A stretch of DNA of 64,000 nucleotides from Angiostrongylus vasorum (GCA_018806985.1 JADANN010000371.1:142501-206500), one strand, 5' to 3'. Shown: positions 1 through 10,964, numbered from the stretch's first letter. Notes: a model not told the origin generated them from the letters alone. Numbers and translations: made by a program.

Positions 1-147
1 AAGTTTATCCCCTTTCTCGATTTCTGGAAGAGTGTAGGAAATAAATTTAAATTCCTAGAAACTTCGCCAGCGTTTTAATTTCAACGCACTTTATCACCAT
101 AACTCAATGCAATCTGATTACAAACGTTTCCGTATAAACCCTACCAG

Positions 148-325
148 GTAGTGAAGAAACTTGTTCTTGAGGTTATTGATGTTCTCGAACAGCAGAGTGG
201 CGGCACTGACCTCTCTGATGCAATAATCTCAATCATTTTGGTGTGGCTCACTGTTCAAGTCAATTTCAAGTATAGTCCACTGAAATGCGTGCGAGTGGAA
301 GTGAACCCAGCTGGAAATGCGGAGT
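148..325 (+). CDS. Exon 3 of an uncharacterised nematode gene family, copy A
   Basis: An internal exon about 59 codons long, open throughout. It is bounded by a plausible acceptor (CTACCAG before 148) and donor (GTAGGT at 326). The frame reads through the block EVIDVLEQQ, then LSDAIISIIL, then SPLKC. The equivalent exon is at about 48,136-48,306 (copy D) with the same blocks, so the frame is supported by paralogue comparison. The donor leaves one base, which fits the phase of the terminal exon (two bases then NGVDAMMM). Exons 1 and 2 would lie left of the window. I do not know the function; the family looks nematode-restricted and possibly secreted. Copy A is probably damaged downstream, so this may be a pseudogene exon. 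Confidence 0.5.
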
Positions 326-529
326 GTAGGTTTTTACTTTTTAACAACACTTTAGAGAGGTTACACTAATAACGCACAAGCACATTAAGAAGAACTAAAT
401 TACGTTCATTGTTAAAACTCTTTATATTTAGAATGAAATGTGCAGTTGAATTAACTGTGAAGCAGACGGTTTAAAATCCTTTGTGCTTGCCATAATTTCG
501 AGATCTTTTTAAAGGATAATGCGTACTCA

Positions 530-830
530 GAACCTTATAATTACTAACACTTTAGTTAGTATTGCTAGTTATTAGTACTGATGGTAATTTAGAGTATCAC
601 TATTGGATGCGATGGTGCATTGCCTAATAGGCGCAAGGCTCTCGTTCGAGCAGGCGCGATCCAAAATCCATTTGCGAATCCGAAGCTTCGTGAATGCTGT
701 TTTTCGAAGAGAAGAAACGAACGCAAGAAGCGCTAGGATCCTCTCCATAAATGCTCTCATATCGCTTGAAAAAGTCATTTGCAGTGCACCATCCAGACGG
801 TCCAGATTAATTAAAGCCTAAATAGCGTGC
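530..830 (+). repeat. tRNA-derived SINE-like segment in intron 3, copy A
   Basis: This segment begins with a tRNA-like head (GGTGCATTGC, then a box-B-like CTCGTTCGAGCAGG) and ends near AGCGCTAGGATCC. Homologous segments occur in copy B (2,512-2,960) and copy D (48,540-49,030), with a weaker dispersed match at about 15,343-15,700. In A, B and D it was duplicated with the gene intron rather than inserted independently. Confidence 0.4.
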
Positions 831-1284
831 GTTAGGAGAAAGAACCATTTAAATCTAATTCCATCTTTTTTTGAAAAAGATAACAACAAAGTAAATTTTG
901 CCGAGGTTATCAAAGCGGAAACGATAAACGAGGATGGTGAAGTGCCTTGGAAAAAATCATGGAAACGGTGAAATCCTCAAAATTGGCCATGTTCAACTTT
1001 CTTACATTTAATTGGAGTATACTCTCCATTAGTTGTCTAGACAATCCAACAAATAAATTATTCCCCCTTCCAATAAGTATTTCTGAGAGTTCTAACCACG
1101 TATATTCGCACTCATTACGACAAAGTAATTCAAACATAGAGGAGCAAAAACCAGTAACAAGGAATTTCAACCGTTAGTCGGACAAAAATAAGGTCTTTAA
1201 AAATTCTGCCTGTAGATGGAGTTCATACTGCTTTAAAACACTGCTGCTGAAATGGTTTTAATACTAAATGCAACATTTTCATAA

Positions 1285-1600
1285 AAGAGGGCAAATAGCA
1301 CAGTGGAAGTAATGCCGATCTTCACGAGCACGGTACTGGTTTCACTCCACTACAGGCTCACTAAGCGTCTCATCCCTCCTGGGTCGGGAAATTAGTATCG
1401 GACTTGTTCAGGAAAAGATCATTTTATGTAGTTCAGTTGGAAACGCTCTAGCACAGCTATCTCAGGACCCCAGGAAAAATCGTCTCGACCAGCATTCTAT
1501 AAGGTTCAAAATGAAATGAAAATCCCCAAGCAGCAGCCGAAGCCACACGAAAAAAGTTGGAAAACTCATATGGATGATGGATGCGAATAATCGAATCGAA
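1285..1600 (+). repeat. Second SINE-like intron repeat, copy A
   Basis: The segment starts with a tRNA box-A-like string (TAGCACAGTGG), has a box-B-like GGTTTCACTCC, and ends in a conserved tail containing CGACCAGCATTCTA. Equivalents lie at 3,355-3,720, 23,060-23,420 and 49,420-49,770 in the paralogous introns. Independent copies lie at 14,075-14,425 and, tail only, at about 60,860-60,960. The independent copies argue for a mobile repeat rather than plain intron sequence. Confidence 0.4.
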
Positions 1601-1797
1601 TTTGAGAAGTGATGGTAGCCGCACTATAGACGCGAGGACAGGGGAGGACAGGTCGAGTAAAATAAAATAACAAAAAACTTTAAACCAACAAAACAAAAAT
1701 TTTCAACGACGCAAAAAATTACGCATAAAAACTTATTATCGGACTCGTCTGACTTTTCTGTACAAGTAAACTTTTTGATTAAAGATGTTATTTGTAG

Positions 1798-2139
1798 CTG
1801 AAGAAGGCGTGATAATGCCACACTGCTTCATAAGGAGAACACGGTGACTGATTTGTGCACTTGAGTGGTGAACATGATGAAGTGTAAGATAATGGACGGC
1901 TCGATGTTCGGGCCCATCCCCGCGATGAACGTGTCAATTTCGGGAAGCCTCACGGGTGTGTTACTTGCCTTTCCGCACAAATTCATTTCAAGAAGAAAAA
2001 AAAGTATTAGACCACAAACGTCATTATGGCGAACTGTTTGAGAGAGGTGTGCCAAGGTGTGGTGAACAGAGCAGCTCGAATGTTGACATCCGGCCCATTT
2101 GGAGCGAACTTCTTTTCGGCATTTGCGACCGTCAAATGA
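1798..2139 (+). pseudogene. Terminal coding region of the nematode gene family, copy A (frameshifted, intron-containing)
   Basis: The acceptor TTTGTAG ends at 1797 and is followed by codons for MPHCF. A one-base deletion relative to copies B, C and D then breaks the frame near 1,835-1,850. The rest is recognisable: MMKCKIMDG, then PAMNVSISGSLT, then an intron at about 1956-2010 (55 bp, acceptor TATTAG), then TTNVIMAN and SGPFGANFFSAFATVK with a stop at 2137-2139. The donor carries an extra G compared with copy C. The last part is fully open, so inactivation may be recent. Function unknown. Confidence 0.6.
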
Positions 2140-2511
2140 AACGCTACTCAAATGTGAAGTGATCGCCATAAACTACTTCGTCATTAAGCTTCCAGTGATA
2201 GTAAAGTTTTAACCAAAAATGTGCTCAATGGTTAAACCTATGTGAAGAAGCAAAAATGATCTTGAAATGTGATAAATCATTAGTGCTCTCCTAGAAAGCC
2301 TAACTAGCGAGACTCGATTGAAGAGTTTTCCACACAAGAAGTGGCCAACAAAAATCTCTAAGCAGATGTTCAAAAAAATGCTCCATGGTCAGCTCACGGT
2401 AGATCAAAAAGAAACTCGTAAAAAATGAAATACCCTGCAAACCAGTAAACGATTTAGAACGAATAGTTCTACTGTAATATGTTATAAAAAAGCTCCTGTA
2501 CCGCAGCATGA

Positions 2512-2960
2512 CTGCAGTTGGTATTGCTAGCAATTAGTACCGATAACAATTTAGAGTGCCACTATTGGGTGTGGTGGTGCACCGTTCAATTTGCGTGATG
2601 CTCCGGTTCGAGCCGGCCAGGCCTCCTGTATTTGAGCTCTTGTAATTTGCGCAAGAATTGTCCAGTATTTGTTTGCTCACTGCAATCGACAAAGGTTGAC
2701 GACTGCTCGTCGTGGTGGAAAACGCCATATAACGGCAATTCCAGGATTTCTGGAAGGACCTGCTCCCGCAGTATGAGTCAACACACAGAAGAAAGAAAGT
2801 GAGACGAAAATCTTAAAATACCACGTCAAGCAACATAGTGATCCGAACGTTCGTAAATGGCGTCTGCAAGAAGAAGAAACGAATTAAAGAAGGGCTGGGA
2901 TCCACTCAACGTTTGATGTCATACCGTGTCTAAAAAACTCAATTGTAGACGGTCCATCCA
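2512..2960 (+). repeat. tRNA-derived SINE-like segment in intron 3, copy B
   Basis: The best preserved tRNA-like head of the family: TGGTGGTGCACCG followed by a canonical box-B-like CCGGTTCGAGCCGG at about 2,610-2,623. The segment ends in GGGCTGGGATCC. It matches 530-830 and 48,540-49,030. The start of this block is also where copy B joins the 3' flank of copy A, so copy B has no exons 1 to 3 in this window. Confidence 0.45.
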
Positions 2961-3354
2961 GACGGTCCAAATCAATTCCAGCCTAAAGAAAGAACGTAAG
3001 GAGATAAAAAAGATTTATTGCCGATGTTGTTGCAGGAAGAAATCATGAAAACGGTGAAGTGCCCAAATTTTCCCATGTTCAACTTTCTTGCAATTAATTG
3101 CAGTATACTATCCGCTGCTTATTTGGGCAATTCTAACGAATAACTTATTTCCACTTCCGATAAGCATTTCTAAGAATTCTATCCAAGGACGTCAACGGAT
3201 TACGACAATGTAGTTCAAACCAAAAAGAACAAAAAGCTGCAAAAAGAAATTTTATCCGTTAACCAAACGAAAACAAGGTTTTAAAAAAATTCTGACTGTC
3301 GTTGGGGTTTCAACTACTTCAAAACATTGTCACTGGAATGGTTTTAACACTTAT

Positions 3355-3720
3355 TATAGTATTTTCATACAAGAGGAGGAGGCCTCCACACTGGCACTGA
3401 TGTCTGTCATCGCGAGCATAGTGCTTATTCGATTACACTCCAGGCCTACCAGGCCTCTGATCTCTTCGGGTTGGGAAACTAGTACCGAGCTCGCCCGGCA
3501 AGGAACAACTCTCTGCAATTTAAACGAGAGCGCTCCATCCCGGCAATTTCGGGATTCGAGGGAAAGCCGACTCGACCAGCATTCTACGACATTCGAGGTT
3601 AAATGAAAATCGTCAAGGAGCAGCCGAAGTGACACGCAAAGTGAAGAAAACCTAAGTGGACGATGAAAGCGAAGAATAGAATCGAATGTGAGAAGTGCTG
3701 CGATCCGCGCAGTGGACGTG
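3355..3720 (+). repeat. Second SINE-like intron repeat, copy B
   Basis: Homologous to 1,285-1,600, 23,060-23,420 and 49,420-49,770. It includes the conserved tail CGACCAGCATTCTACGACAT and the end motif GAAGTGCTG. An RTE copy is inserted just after it. Confidence 0.4.
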
Positions 3721-3739
3721 AACAAAAGAAAGCTCGTAT

Positions 3740-4692
3740 CACCTGCACCACCTGTAGTGCCGTTGGTCGTCGAGTGACTCGCGCGAGCGCCAGTAAAGGT
3801 TCCATTTTTTACCTGTCGCGTACAAGAGTAGCCCAGTGAGTTCTGCTAGCCCTAGGGAACTCGTCGTGCATCATATCTTTCTTCTAGGCCTTTCGTGAAG
3901 AACTCTGACCGTCGGGTCGGTGGTCTTCCTGCAATACGTTTGACATCCTGAGGAATCCAGTCACTAACGGCTCTTGTCCATTGGCTGTCATTCATACGCA
4001 TTACGTGTCCGGCCCACCTTTTATTCGACTGTTTGGTGTGGCGTACAGAACTGCATCTTTGATATTTGATCGTTGACGCTGTTCGGAGCTACGGATCCCT
4101 TCCCTTACTTGTATGACGCAAAACACTTCTAGCGTCGTTGTTTCGACTGCACGTTCAATAACACTGAGTTATCTTTCATCCTGTTTACACAGCGACATGG
4201 TTTCTGACGCATAGGTTAGAGCAGGAAGTACCGCTGATTCGAAAAGATGGGCACGGAGTTGAGTGCTCTTTGTTCACTTCACTGCATCCTCGACGCTCTT
4301 AAGCTTTCCAAGCTGCTCGTTTTTTTTTGTGCTTACCTCTGGAGCTAAATCGCTCATAGTGCTCATTTGCTGACCTACATAGATATAACTGGAGCATTCA
4401 GAGATACTCGATTCGTTGAGGCATGAATAAGGTATGCGTGATCAATCCGTTTTTCATGAAAATCGTAAATGTCAGGTTTAGTCGAAGACCAATCTTTCCA
4501 CAGGCTTTACAAAAGACGGCCAGCATTCGTTCAGCTTCATTCCAACGTTCGGACGACGTTCTGGAGGGTGTCGGTAAAGAATTTTGGCGAAATAGTATCG
4601 CCTTGCCCAACTTCACTTTTCATGTCGATGTTAAAATCGTTGTAGAATGGTGATATCGTCGTTGTGAAATTTTTATACAGCTCACGAAGAAT
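3740..4692 (-). mobile_element. RTE-type LINE, 5'-truncated, family a, with target-site duplication
   Basis: Minus-strand copy of the RT 3' half and 3' end. On the minus strand, frames show ILRELYKNF, then GQGDTISPK (an RT block with the invariant QGD), then KACGKIGLRLNLT, which are shared with the copy at 11.3-13.8 kb. The 3' end has the family tail (minus strand GGTGGTGCAGGTG). It is flanked by AGCTCGTAT at 3731-3739 and at 4700-4708, extendable to an imperfect match of about 16 bp. Copy D of the host unit (49,795-49,815) retains the uninterrupted site. The reading frame is broken and the catalytic FADD region is lost, so the copy is dead. Confidence 0.85.
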
Positions 4693-4915
4693 AAGAGACA
4701 GCTCGTATGAAATGATATAGTAAAACTTCCAAATCCTTACTTTCCAACAGCCTCGACATTGATGAATTAGTTGATCAATTTCTGCATTGTTCAAAAGAAA
4801 TTTATACAAGTGGTACACAAAAATTCGAAAAGACGCGAAAAGTTAGTGATAAAACTGATTATCTCGTCAGACTTTCAAAATGGAGCCAACGTTTAATTAA
4901 AGATCTTACATGCAG

Positions 4916-5208
4916 TTAATGGAGTTGATGCCATGATGATGCCCCACTGCATTATCGTCGGAAACACGGTGACAGCTTTATGCAATGCAATGAACAATCA
5001 AATGATGTGTAGGCTACAAGATGGCATGATGATCGGACAAATTCCTCCCATGCACTTATCAATTTCCGGAAGCCTCACGACAACAAACTTCATCATGGCG
5101 AACTGGTCGCGAGAGATGTGGCAAGGTGTGGTGAACAGAGCAGTTCGAATGATGGCAACGGGTCCATTCGGTACGAACTTCGCCTCGGCATTTGCGACCG
5201 TTAACTAA
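4916..5208 (+). CDS. Terminal exon of the nematode gene family, copy B (intronless, open)
   Basis: The acceptor ACATGCAG ends at 4915. The frame is open to TAA at 5206-5208 and reads NGVDAMMMPHC, IIVGNTVTALCNA, IPPMHLSISGSLTTTN, then IMANWSREMWQ and GPFGTNFASAFATVN. Three cysteines are visible (HC, LC, MC). Copies A and C have a 53-55 bp intron between GSLT and TTN; here that intron is cleanly absent (junction at 5079/5080). Exons 1 to 3 for this copy are missing upstream, so it is a partial gene duplicate and probably not expressed as such, although the exon itself has no lesion. Function unknown. Confidence 0.6.
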
Positions 5209-6351
5209 ACGCGAGCTTAACTGTGAAGCGTTCGGAATAAACTGTTTCACCATTAAGTTCACAGCGATAACAAAGCTCTAACACAAAAAATGTGCTCAAT
5301 GGTTAGACTTGTGTTTAAATACAAAGTTGGGTTTAAAATATGATAATCCTCTTGTGTTGTCCTTGAAGGAGGATTGATGGCTTGTGCATAGAAGAAGTGG
5401 CCGAGAAATATCTCCAAGTACACTCTTTCAAAAAATGCTTCATCCTCAGCTCACGGTTAGTATAAAAAAGCCCGCATAAAATGAAATTCACTATAAAACG
5501 CTAAAAGACTTGAAATAAATAGTTTTACTTTGTTATTCCTTAAAAACAGAGCTCCTATAACACAAAAAATTAAAAGTAGTACAGCATATACACCGCTACT
5601 TTGTTACCGCTCCTCTCGCTAGCCCTAGTCTCTCTCATCTTTCACGGTTCAGCAAGTAAATGGTAACCTTTGCTAGGAGGAGAGAAATAATGATTTAATT
5701 TGTTGGTGAGTAAATGAGAGTCACTGTTGAACGCTTTGTTCCAATCGCTGTGGAAATGCTTTAGAAATTTAAAAAAACCGCAATCGTCGCTCCTTGAGAA
5801 ATGGTCATATTTGTTGGTGGAGAACTCAATCGATAACGTTGAGAAAAGACGTTGTCTCTTCGTTTCGTTTTCCTACGTCTTTGGACCTTCCGTTTTTTCT
5901 CATCGTTCTATTTTTCCTCCTATTTAATCTTTGTAATTTATCGAAGAACCTTTCTTTGCGGATTAGCTATCCGAAAACAGTTGTAGAAGGGGTCCACCTC
6001 TCTTTCAACTGTTGCTCACATTAGCGAGTAACAACAGGTGACGGTAACTTATTCGTGACGAGAAAGTTGGAGATGAAGAAGAATCAAGCGCGACGATAAA
6101 ATTTCGCATAAACTGACCAGAAAGGAAAGTAGATAACTGTACGGCAGAGCCGATATCTCAGACATGTGAGAAGTTCTCTTTATGAATGACAAGAGTCCCG
6201 TCATTTAAACGTCCTATGTCCATCTTCCTTATCTTCGTCTCTTGTTGAGCTATCACAAGGGACTTGGTGCAACTCAGCGGAAGCTGTAAAGGTCGCGTGG
6301 AAACGATGTTAGAGAGAGAGCTAGTTGATGGCAATAACTATCATCTATGTT

Positions 6352-8150
6352 ATCGGATCTGGCGCTGTTCGATTTTTCGCCGATGAAATGGCATGTCAGA
6401 TTTCGGAAGGGGAGAATTGGTGGTACCACTTTTCCATCCTTCTTTATTTCGTATGACAGAAGGTGGACGTGGCTATCAAAAAGTTCAGAGTAATATTCGT
6501 GAGTGATTTTTTCCATTGCCTTTCTGGACGCTGTAACTGTTCCGTTTGGTCATCGAAGTGCAATCACCTTGGTCTTGCTTTGGTGGGCTTTACGAAATGT
6601 TTTTTCCCATCCTTTGCAGCTTCGACCATTACTACTGCTCTTCTCTTTTCAAGATCTTCATTGCCTGTCTGTATTGATTTGCAAGTTCGGGACGATAGTT
6701 CGCGGTTGCCTGCAGCTCATGCGATTCCACGTTAGCGTATCAGCTCGAGAGTTTCGACAAACGTCTCTTGCTGGCTTTCACACTCTCATCTTTCCTAACG
6801 CTAATGTGAAGATGTTGAATGAGCCGATCGCATCCCTCGTCGATGTTGTTGAGAACATCTTTTTAGTAGCCGACTAGTGAATTGAAGAAGTGCCGGTTTC
6901 TTGTGGTTCTTGGATTTCGGTTTTGAGTTTAGAGGCTTTTTTCTACATTCATGGAGAAATGGAACCTTGCACGAAGGAGGGAGATTGTCTGATCCCGGGT
7001 AGAGTTTTGAAACAACGGCGAAATTTGTTAATCAAAACCTTCTATTTGCTATGATGTGGTCTATTTCGTTATGGTACTCTCCATTGAGACACTCACATAT
7101 CTAGCGTTGAAGATAGCGCTTCTGGAATCGCAAGTTAGCATGGATGGTCTTGGTCGCTATGATAAACTCAGATTGTCGCTCACCCTTTTCGTTTCATTCT
7201 AATCCGTTGGTTTCAATGTAATGTTCTTTAGAGGGTTTTTTTTTGGTGCAATCTTGCCGTTGTAATCTCCAATGAAGACCTTGAAGAATGTATGGTCTCC
7301 TCTGTAGAACTTCTCGAAGTCCATATAGAATGCTTTGACTTCTTCTTCGTCGTAGCTTGATGTCGGCGCGTAAACGACGAAGATTGTAAAAGCCGGTATT
7401 GATCCACATCTTTTTAATCGTAAACGTCCGATTCGGGTTGTTAGTTGTTCGAATGAATCGATGTTCACGCACAAACTCGTGTTGACGAAAACGCCGACGC
7501 CGCCGACTCCTCTACTGTCGCATGTTCCGAGGAACAGTTCTTCTCCGTTGTCATAGAAGGCGTTGAATGGGTGGCATCGTCTCGTCTCGGCCAAGCCGAT
7601 GACGTCGTACTTTTATCCTTCTCGCTTTGCATGAGCAAGTCTTCTATCGAGGACTCGGATGCAAGTGTGCGTGCATTGTTGGTAGAGATCGTTACCATAG
7701 TTCTTTGTAAACCAGGCAGCTTTCATTGGCCCTGATATCTTAGCACTCTCTCCGTACTCCTACTACCCAACGCTGCGAATTTGGGGCTCTTTAGGGGTTA
7801 AGGGTTACCTCTGACTTGATTGCAGACTTTTGGCCGAATTGATTCGTAAAATTCAATCTGCGTAATCTTGAATGTACCCACAGAGGTGGGCATGAATACG
7901 CCTCGTGTATACAGAAAGGAGGTGCTAAATCGGTTCGGCAGAAACGTAGAACCCATCTCTTGGATCACCTTCGTCTCAGAGAAGCAGCGGTCGCTTTGGC
8001 CTTCGATGAATCCCCCTATCCTCCACCACGGGACGCGCCACGCAGCTTTGCGTCTAACCTGCTCGAGATCTCTCATATGAGGGAGATCCGTAGGTATGAG
8101 ATGGTTGTAGAAATTAATCACAAATGAGAAATTAACCATCGTCTAAAGTT
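6352..8150 (-). mobile_element. RTE-type LINE, family a, 5' half (endonuclease region), minus strand
   Basis: Reading leftwards from 8,150: a 5' leader (also present at 35,500-35,770); an APE-like endonuclease from about 7,698 to 7,194 with [17 protein letters not shown] (catalytic Glu), GGVGVFVN and FVVYAPTSSY; then the linker between endonuclease and RT down to about 6,352 with frameshifts and stops. The RT domain is absent. The left breakpoint abuts host-unit sequence (ATCTATGTTATC, compare 51,523-51,536). RTE endonuclease nicks the target DNA for target-primed reverse transcription. This copy is inactive. Confidence 0.8.
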
Positions 8151-8159
8151 CGTCTACAG

Positions 8160-8955
8160 CTAATGAACTGGTCCACAGTTCTACAATGATGAGAAAATCT
8201 TCTACACCCTTTATAACTAGCTGTCTTCGAACAGTGATGTATGGGAAATGCTATACCAACGACCGTTCGGCCAGTGAGTGATGTTATTCCATTACTACAC
8301 ACAGTGAACTAAGATCAAAACTATGATTACGTAAATACGACTTGGTGTATCAAATACAAAATGCCCCAATAAATCAATTTCTACATTAGTGCTACGTTTT
8401 CAGGAGTCAGCAGTCCATGAGTCGCCACAGCTCTGCCTTTAATGGAGCAATTTATCGTTACCATAAGAATGACATTAATTCGGTAGTTAAGAGGACTAGC
8501 TTCTGATATAGCAACGTTCACTACAGTAATAAAGCCAACAGTCTTCAAGAAGGTTCTATCAATACCCGTCAACAAATGAAAAGTGGCATATAAAAGAAAA
8601 AATCCTTGGGGGTTTATCTGTTCTTTAGGAGATTCCTTTAGAAGCCCGCCATGCATTTGATTTTTCATCCATCTAGGAGATGACTGAATGTTGCCCACTG
8701 ACTTGTGCTATCATACGCATTTTACAAGTCGGTGTTGTTAATATCCCAAACAATTCTGGTAGCAATTACGAGAGCGCGGACTGGTAGAAAGCTTGATGGG
8801 TCTGTAGTTCTTCTCAAAACAATGATAACGTGTGTGTTGCAGGGCACCACAAACCACTGTGCTACACATGCTCGCAGTACCATATAGCTAGTTGCCAAAT
8901 AAACATTTCGTATCAACCTGTTGTAGTTTCAACAATATAAAAAAAATGTACGGTT
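8160..8955. other. Unassigned sequence
   Basis: No supported gene. On the minus strand at 8,381-8,916 there are moderately long open frames and a string resembling an RT palm-approach motif (KNYRPIKL), which could be a very old LINE. That is too weak to call. Confidence 0.3.
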
Positions 8956-8956
8956 A

Positions 8957-9118
8957 GCTAGAACTAGCTGAGAGACAGGCGAAACGAAAGGACCCGCATG
9001 GTGTGGTGGTGACCGCGTTACTCCCCGGAAAAGGACAATAGCGCGTTCGTTCCCCACCACCGGCACCTGCGGTCTAGAGTTTTGCAAATATCTCAGCTTC
9101 ATCAAAGTTATATAGTTA
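8957..9118 (+). repeat. tRNA-like SINE (family 3), copy 1
   Basis: Runs from GAACTAGCTGAGAGACAGG through GTGTGGTGGTGACCGCG (box-A-like) to GCGTTCGTTCCCCACC (box-B-like), ending in TTTTGCAAATATCTCAGC. The same unit recurs at 10,965-11,215, 17,125-17,265, 37,925-38,105, 41,645-41,755, 43,415-43,535, 44,575-44,785, 44,812-44,970, 58,680-58,920 and 61,365-61,500. Multiple dispersed copies in both orientations with pol III-like boxes support a SINE. Confidence 0.6.
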
Positions 9119-9119
9119 G

Positions 9120-9530
9120 CGTTTGTTTGAAAACCTTTTTGATTTTTTGTTACTATGTCGTATAACACTTTCTCTATGTATTACTTTCCCTCGTGGTTCC
9201 GTCTTATAGCGGGTCAAAAAATTTCATCGTCATCTGTGGAAATATGTGTTCGCCCTAATGAAAAAGCTCTTATTAGAAAAATCTGCACTAAGAATAAAAA
9301 TTTCTCTAAGTTCTAGGAAATTGAGAGAAAAGCACAGAGAGATGCATTGCGTTTACATTCTCCTCCATTACGCTAGCGGTGTTAACCGTATCGCCAAAAT
9401 CACAGTATCAAGGCATGATTATTCCAACAACACCTTAGCTGTCACTACAGTTCCTAAAAGATTGCTTTATTTGTTCTTATAAACTGATCTTATTGATCTG
9501 ATGCGAGTTTGGTATAGTTGTCTCATTCGT
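9120..9530. other. Unassigned sequence
   Basis: I see no gene or clear repeat here beyond short AT-rich runs. Confidence 0.3.
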
Positions 9531-9534
9531 GACG

Positions 9535-9660
9535 GCACGGCTCTGAGGAAGGCGAAATCGCCGAAACGTCCGCCATCAACCAACAACACCAACGATAACA
9601 AAAACCCGTACCAACCTCGCGTCAACTCAACAATATCAGTTTGCAAGATCATATAAATTA
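9535..9660 (+). repeat. Orphan PLE end with hammerhead-like motif
   Basis: CTGAGGA at 9543-9549, the hairpin GGCG-AAAT-CGCC at 9551-9562, then GAAACGTC at 9563-9570. It is followed by an AAC-rich stretch and CCGTACCAACCTCGCG. A paralogous copy is at 59,530-59,700. No PLE coding sequence is attached. Confidence 0.5.
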
Positions 9661-9756
9661 AAAAACAACAACCATTTACGCCGAGGTTTATGGAACGTCG
9701 ATCTTGTTAGTCCTAGAATAATTATGCATCTGCACATAAAGAAAACGTTTATTAAA

Positions 9757-10142
9757 ATGGCTTGAGCAAAAGCGATGTCCTCTGAAATATAACCGACACT
9801 CTCACTATTAAGCCGGAATGCGAAGCTCTGACTGTTCGAAATCCACGACATCTTTGAGATATAGGAGAATGTTCATCGGTAGCGAAACATGCATGGTTCG
9901 GTCATATACCGAGAAGAAGGGACGACAGATGGACGAAAAGAACTGTAGAATGGACTTCACGAGCATGCAAAAGTTCTCTAGGACGACCACTTAAGTGTTG
10001 AGCGGACGTGTTTGCAAACAAAGTTAACCACGAACAAAACCACCTCCATAGAGGCCGACTGCGAGGAAATGAAATGAATGACAAATGTGTTGGGATCCAC
10101 ACAACTCGTGCCCGCAGACCATCCAAGTCTCCAAGAAAGTAT
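9757..10142 (+). mobile_element. RTE-type LINE, family b, 3' fragment
   Basis: Aligns along its whole length to the 3' end of the full-length family b element (31,330-31,770). Shared blocks include GATGTCCTCTGAAATATAAC, GACGACAGATGGACGAAAAG and the terminal TCCAAG. It corresponds to the C-terminal region downstream of the RT domain and is interrupted by stops. Confidence 0.75.
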
Positions 10143-10144
10143 TC

Positions 10145-10960
10145 AAGCAAATCGGCAAGATTTATCTGAATTGAGCTGACCACGCAACATTAAGAATCTT
10201 ACATGAGTGTAGCTTAACCGAAACAGACCCTGGTGTGCAACAAAATATTCATTCTGTTGTTCATTAGCTGCAACACTTTTTTCTCTTCCGTTTTTCATCC
10301 AGAGAGCCGAGTTGGAATGCCAGGGTAGCAAAAAATGGAAGGTCGAAGAAGTTTGCACTCATGCTGCTTCTATGAGCTTTTGGAATCGCTTCTTTGTTGT
10401 TAGGCCGCCAAAAGCAAGTTATTTGTAATAACCATTTTCACAGTAACGTACCAAGTGTATACAGCTGAAGCTTTTGGAAACGCTGGTTCCATTGCACGTA
10501 GATGGGTCGTCGAAGCGGATCCAGTTTTGACAGACGTATTTCTCGTCGAATTCATCAATACATTGGTTCCTCCACACAAAAAGATATCGAGGTCGTTTAG
10601 TATTTTTTCCGCCTTGTTAAATCATCATGTAATGAAAACAATCGGGACAATTCACCGGCTTTTTGCGTCTTTTTCTGTTCACACTAATAATGAAAAGGCT
10701 ATAAAGAGGAGTTGTTTCTCTGTGTCTAGCTACACACTTCATCAAGGATCATTTGTGTATTGGCTGAGAATCTCTTGACTTTCTAGTGTATTTGCAACAT
10801 TTCTATTTTCAAATATCAAAGCGATTGCCGATGAAAGTGGTATCGCCGTCACCAAAATGACTTTCTCGGCTATGTAGACATAATCCATTTACATTGAACT
10901 TCCACGCAATTCGAACATGTTTGTATTGTTGCGTTTCCTTAAATGTTCTATTAATCCTGA
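10145..10960. other. Unassigned sequence with one unconfirmed open frame
   Basis: A 107-codon plus-strand frame (10,455-10,778) is open but has no recognisable motif, no paralogue in the window and no convincing splice signals. I do not call it a gene. Confidence 0.3.
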
Positions 10961-10964
10961 TGAC

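Noticed and set aside
572..821. Overlapping frames of 68-72 codons on both strands
   Set aside because: Both fall inside the SINE-like intron segment and are not conserved as frames in the 2.5 kb and 48.5 kb copies.
2605..2630. A functional tRNA gene near the box-B-like sequence
   Set aside because: No cloverleaf with an acceptor stem and anticodon arm can be drawn; copies diverge together with the surrounding repeat, as expected of a SINE.
8381..8916. Minus-strand frames with an RT-like NYRPI string
   Set aside because: One short motif in a broken frame with no other RT block in order; chance cannot be excluded.
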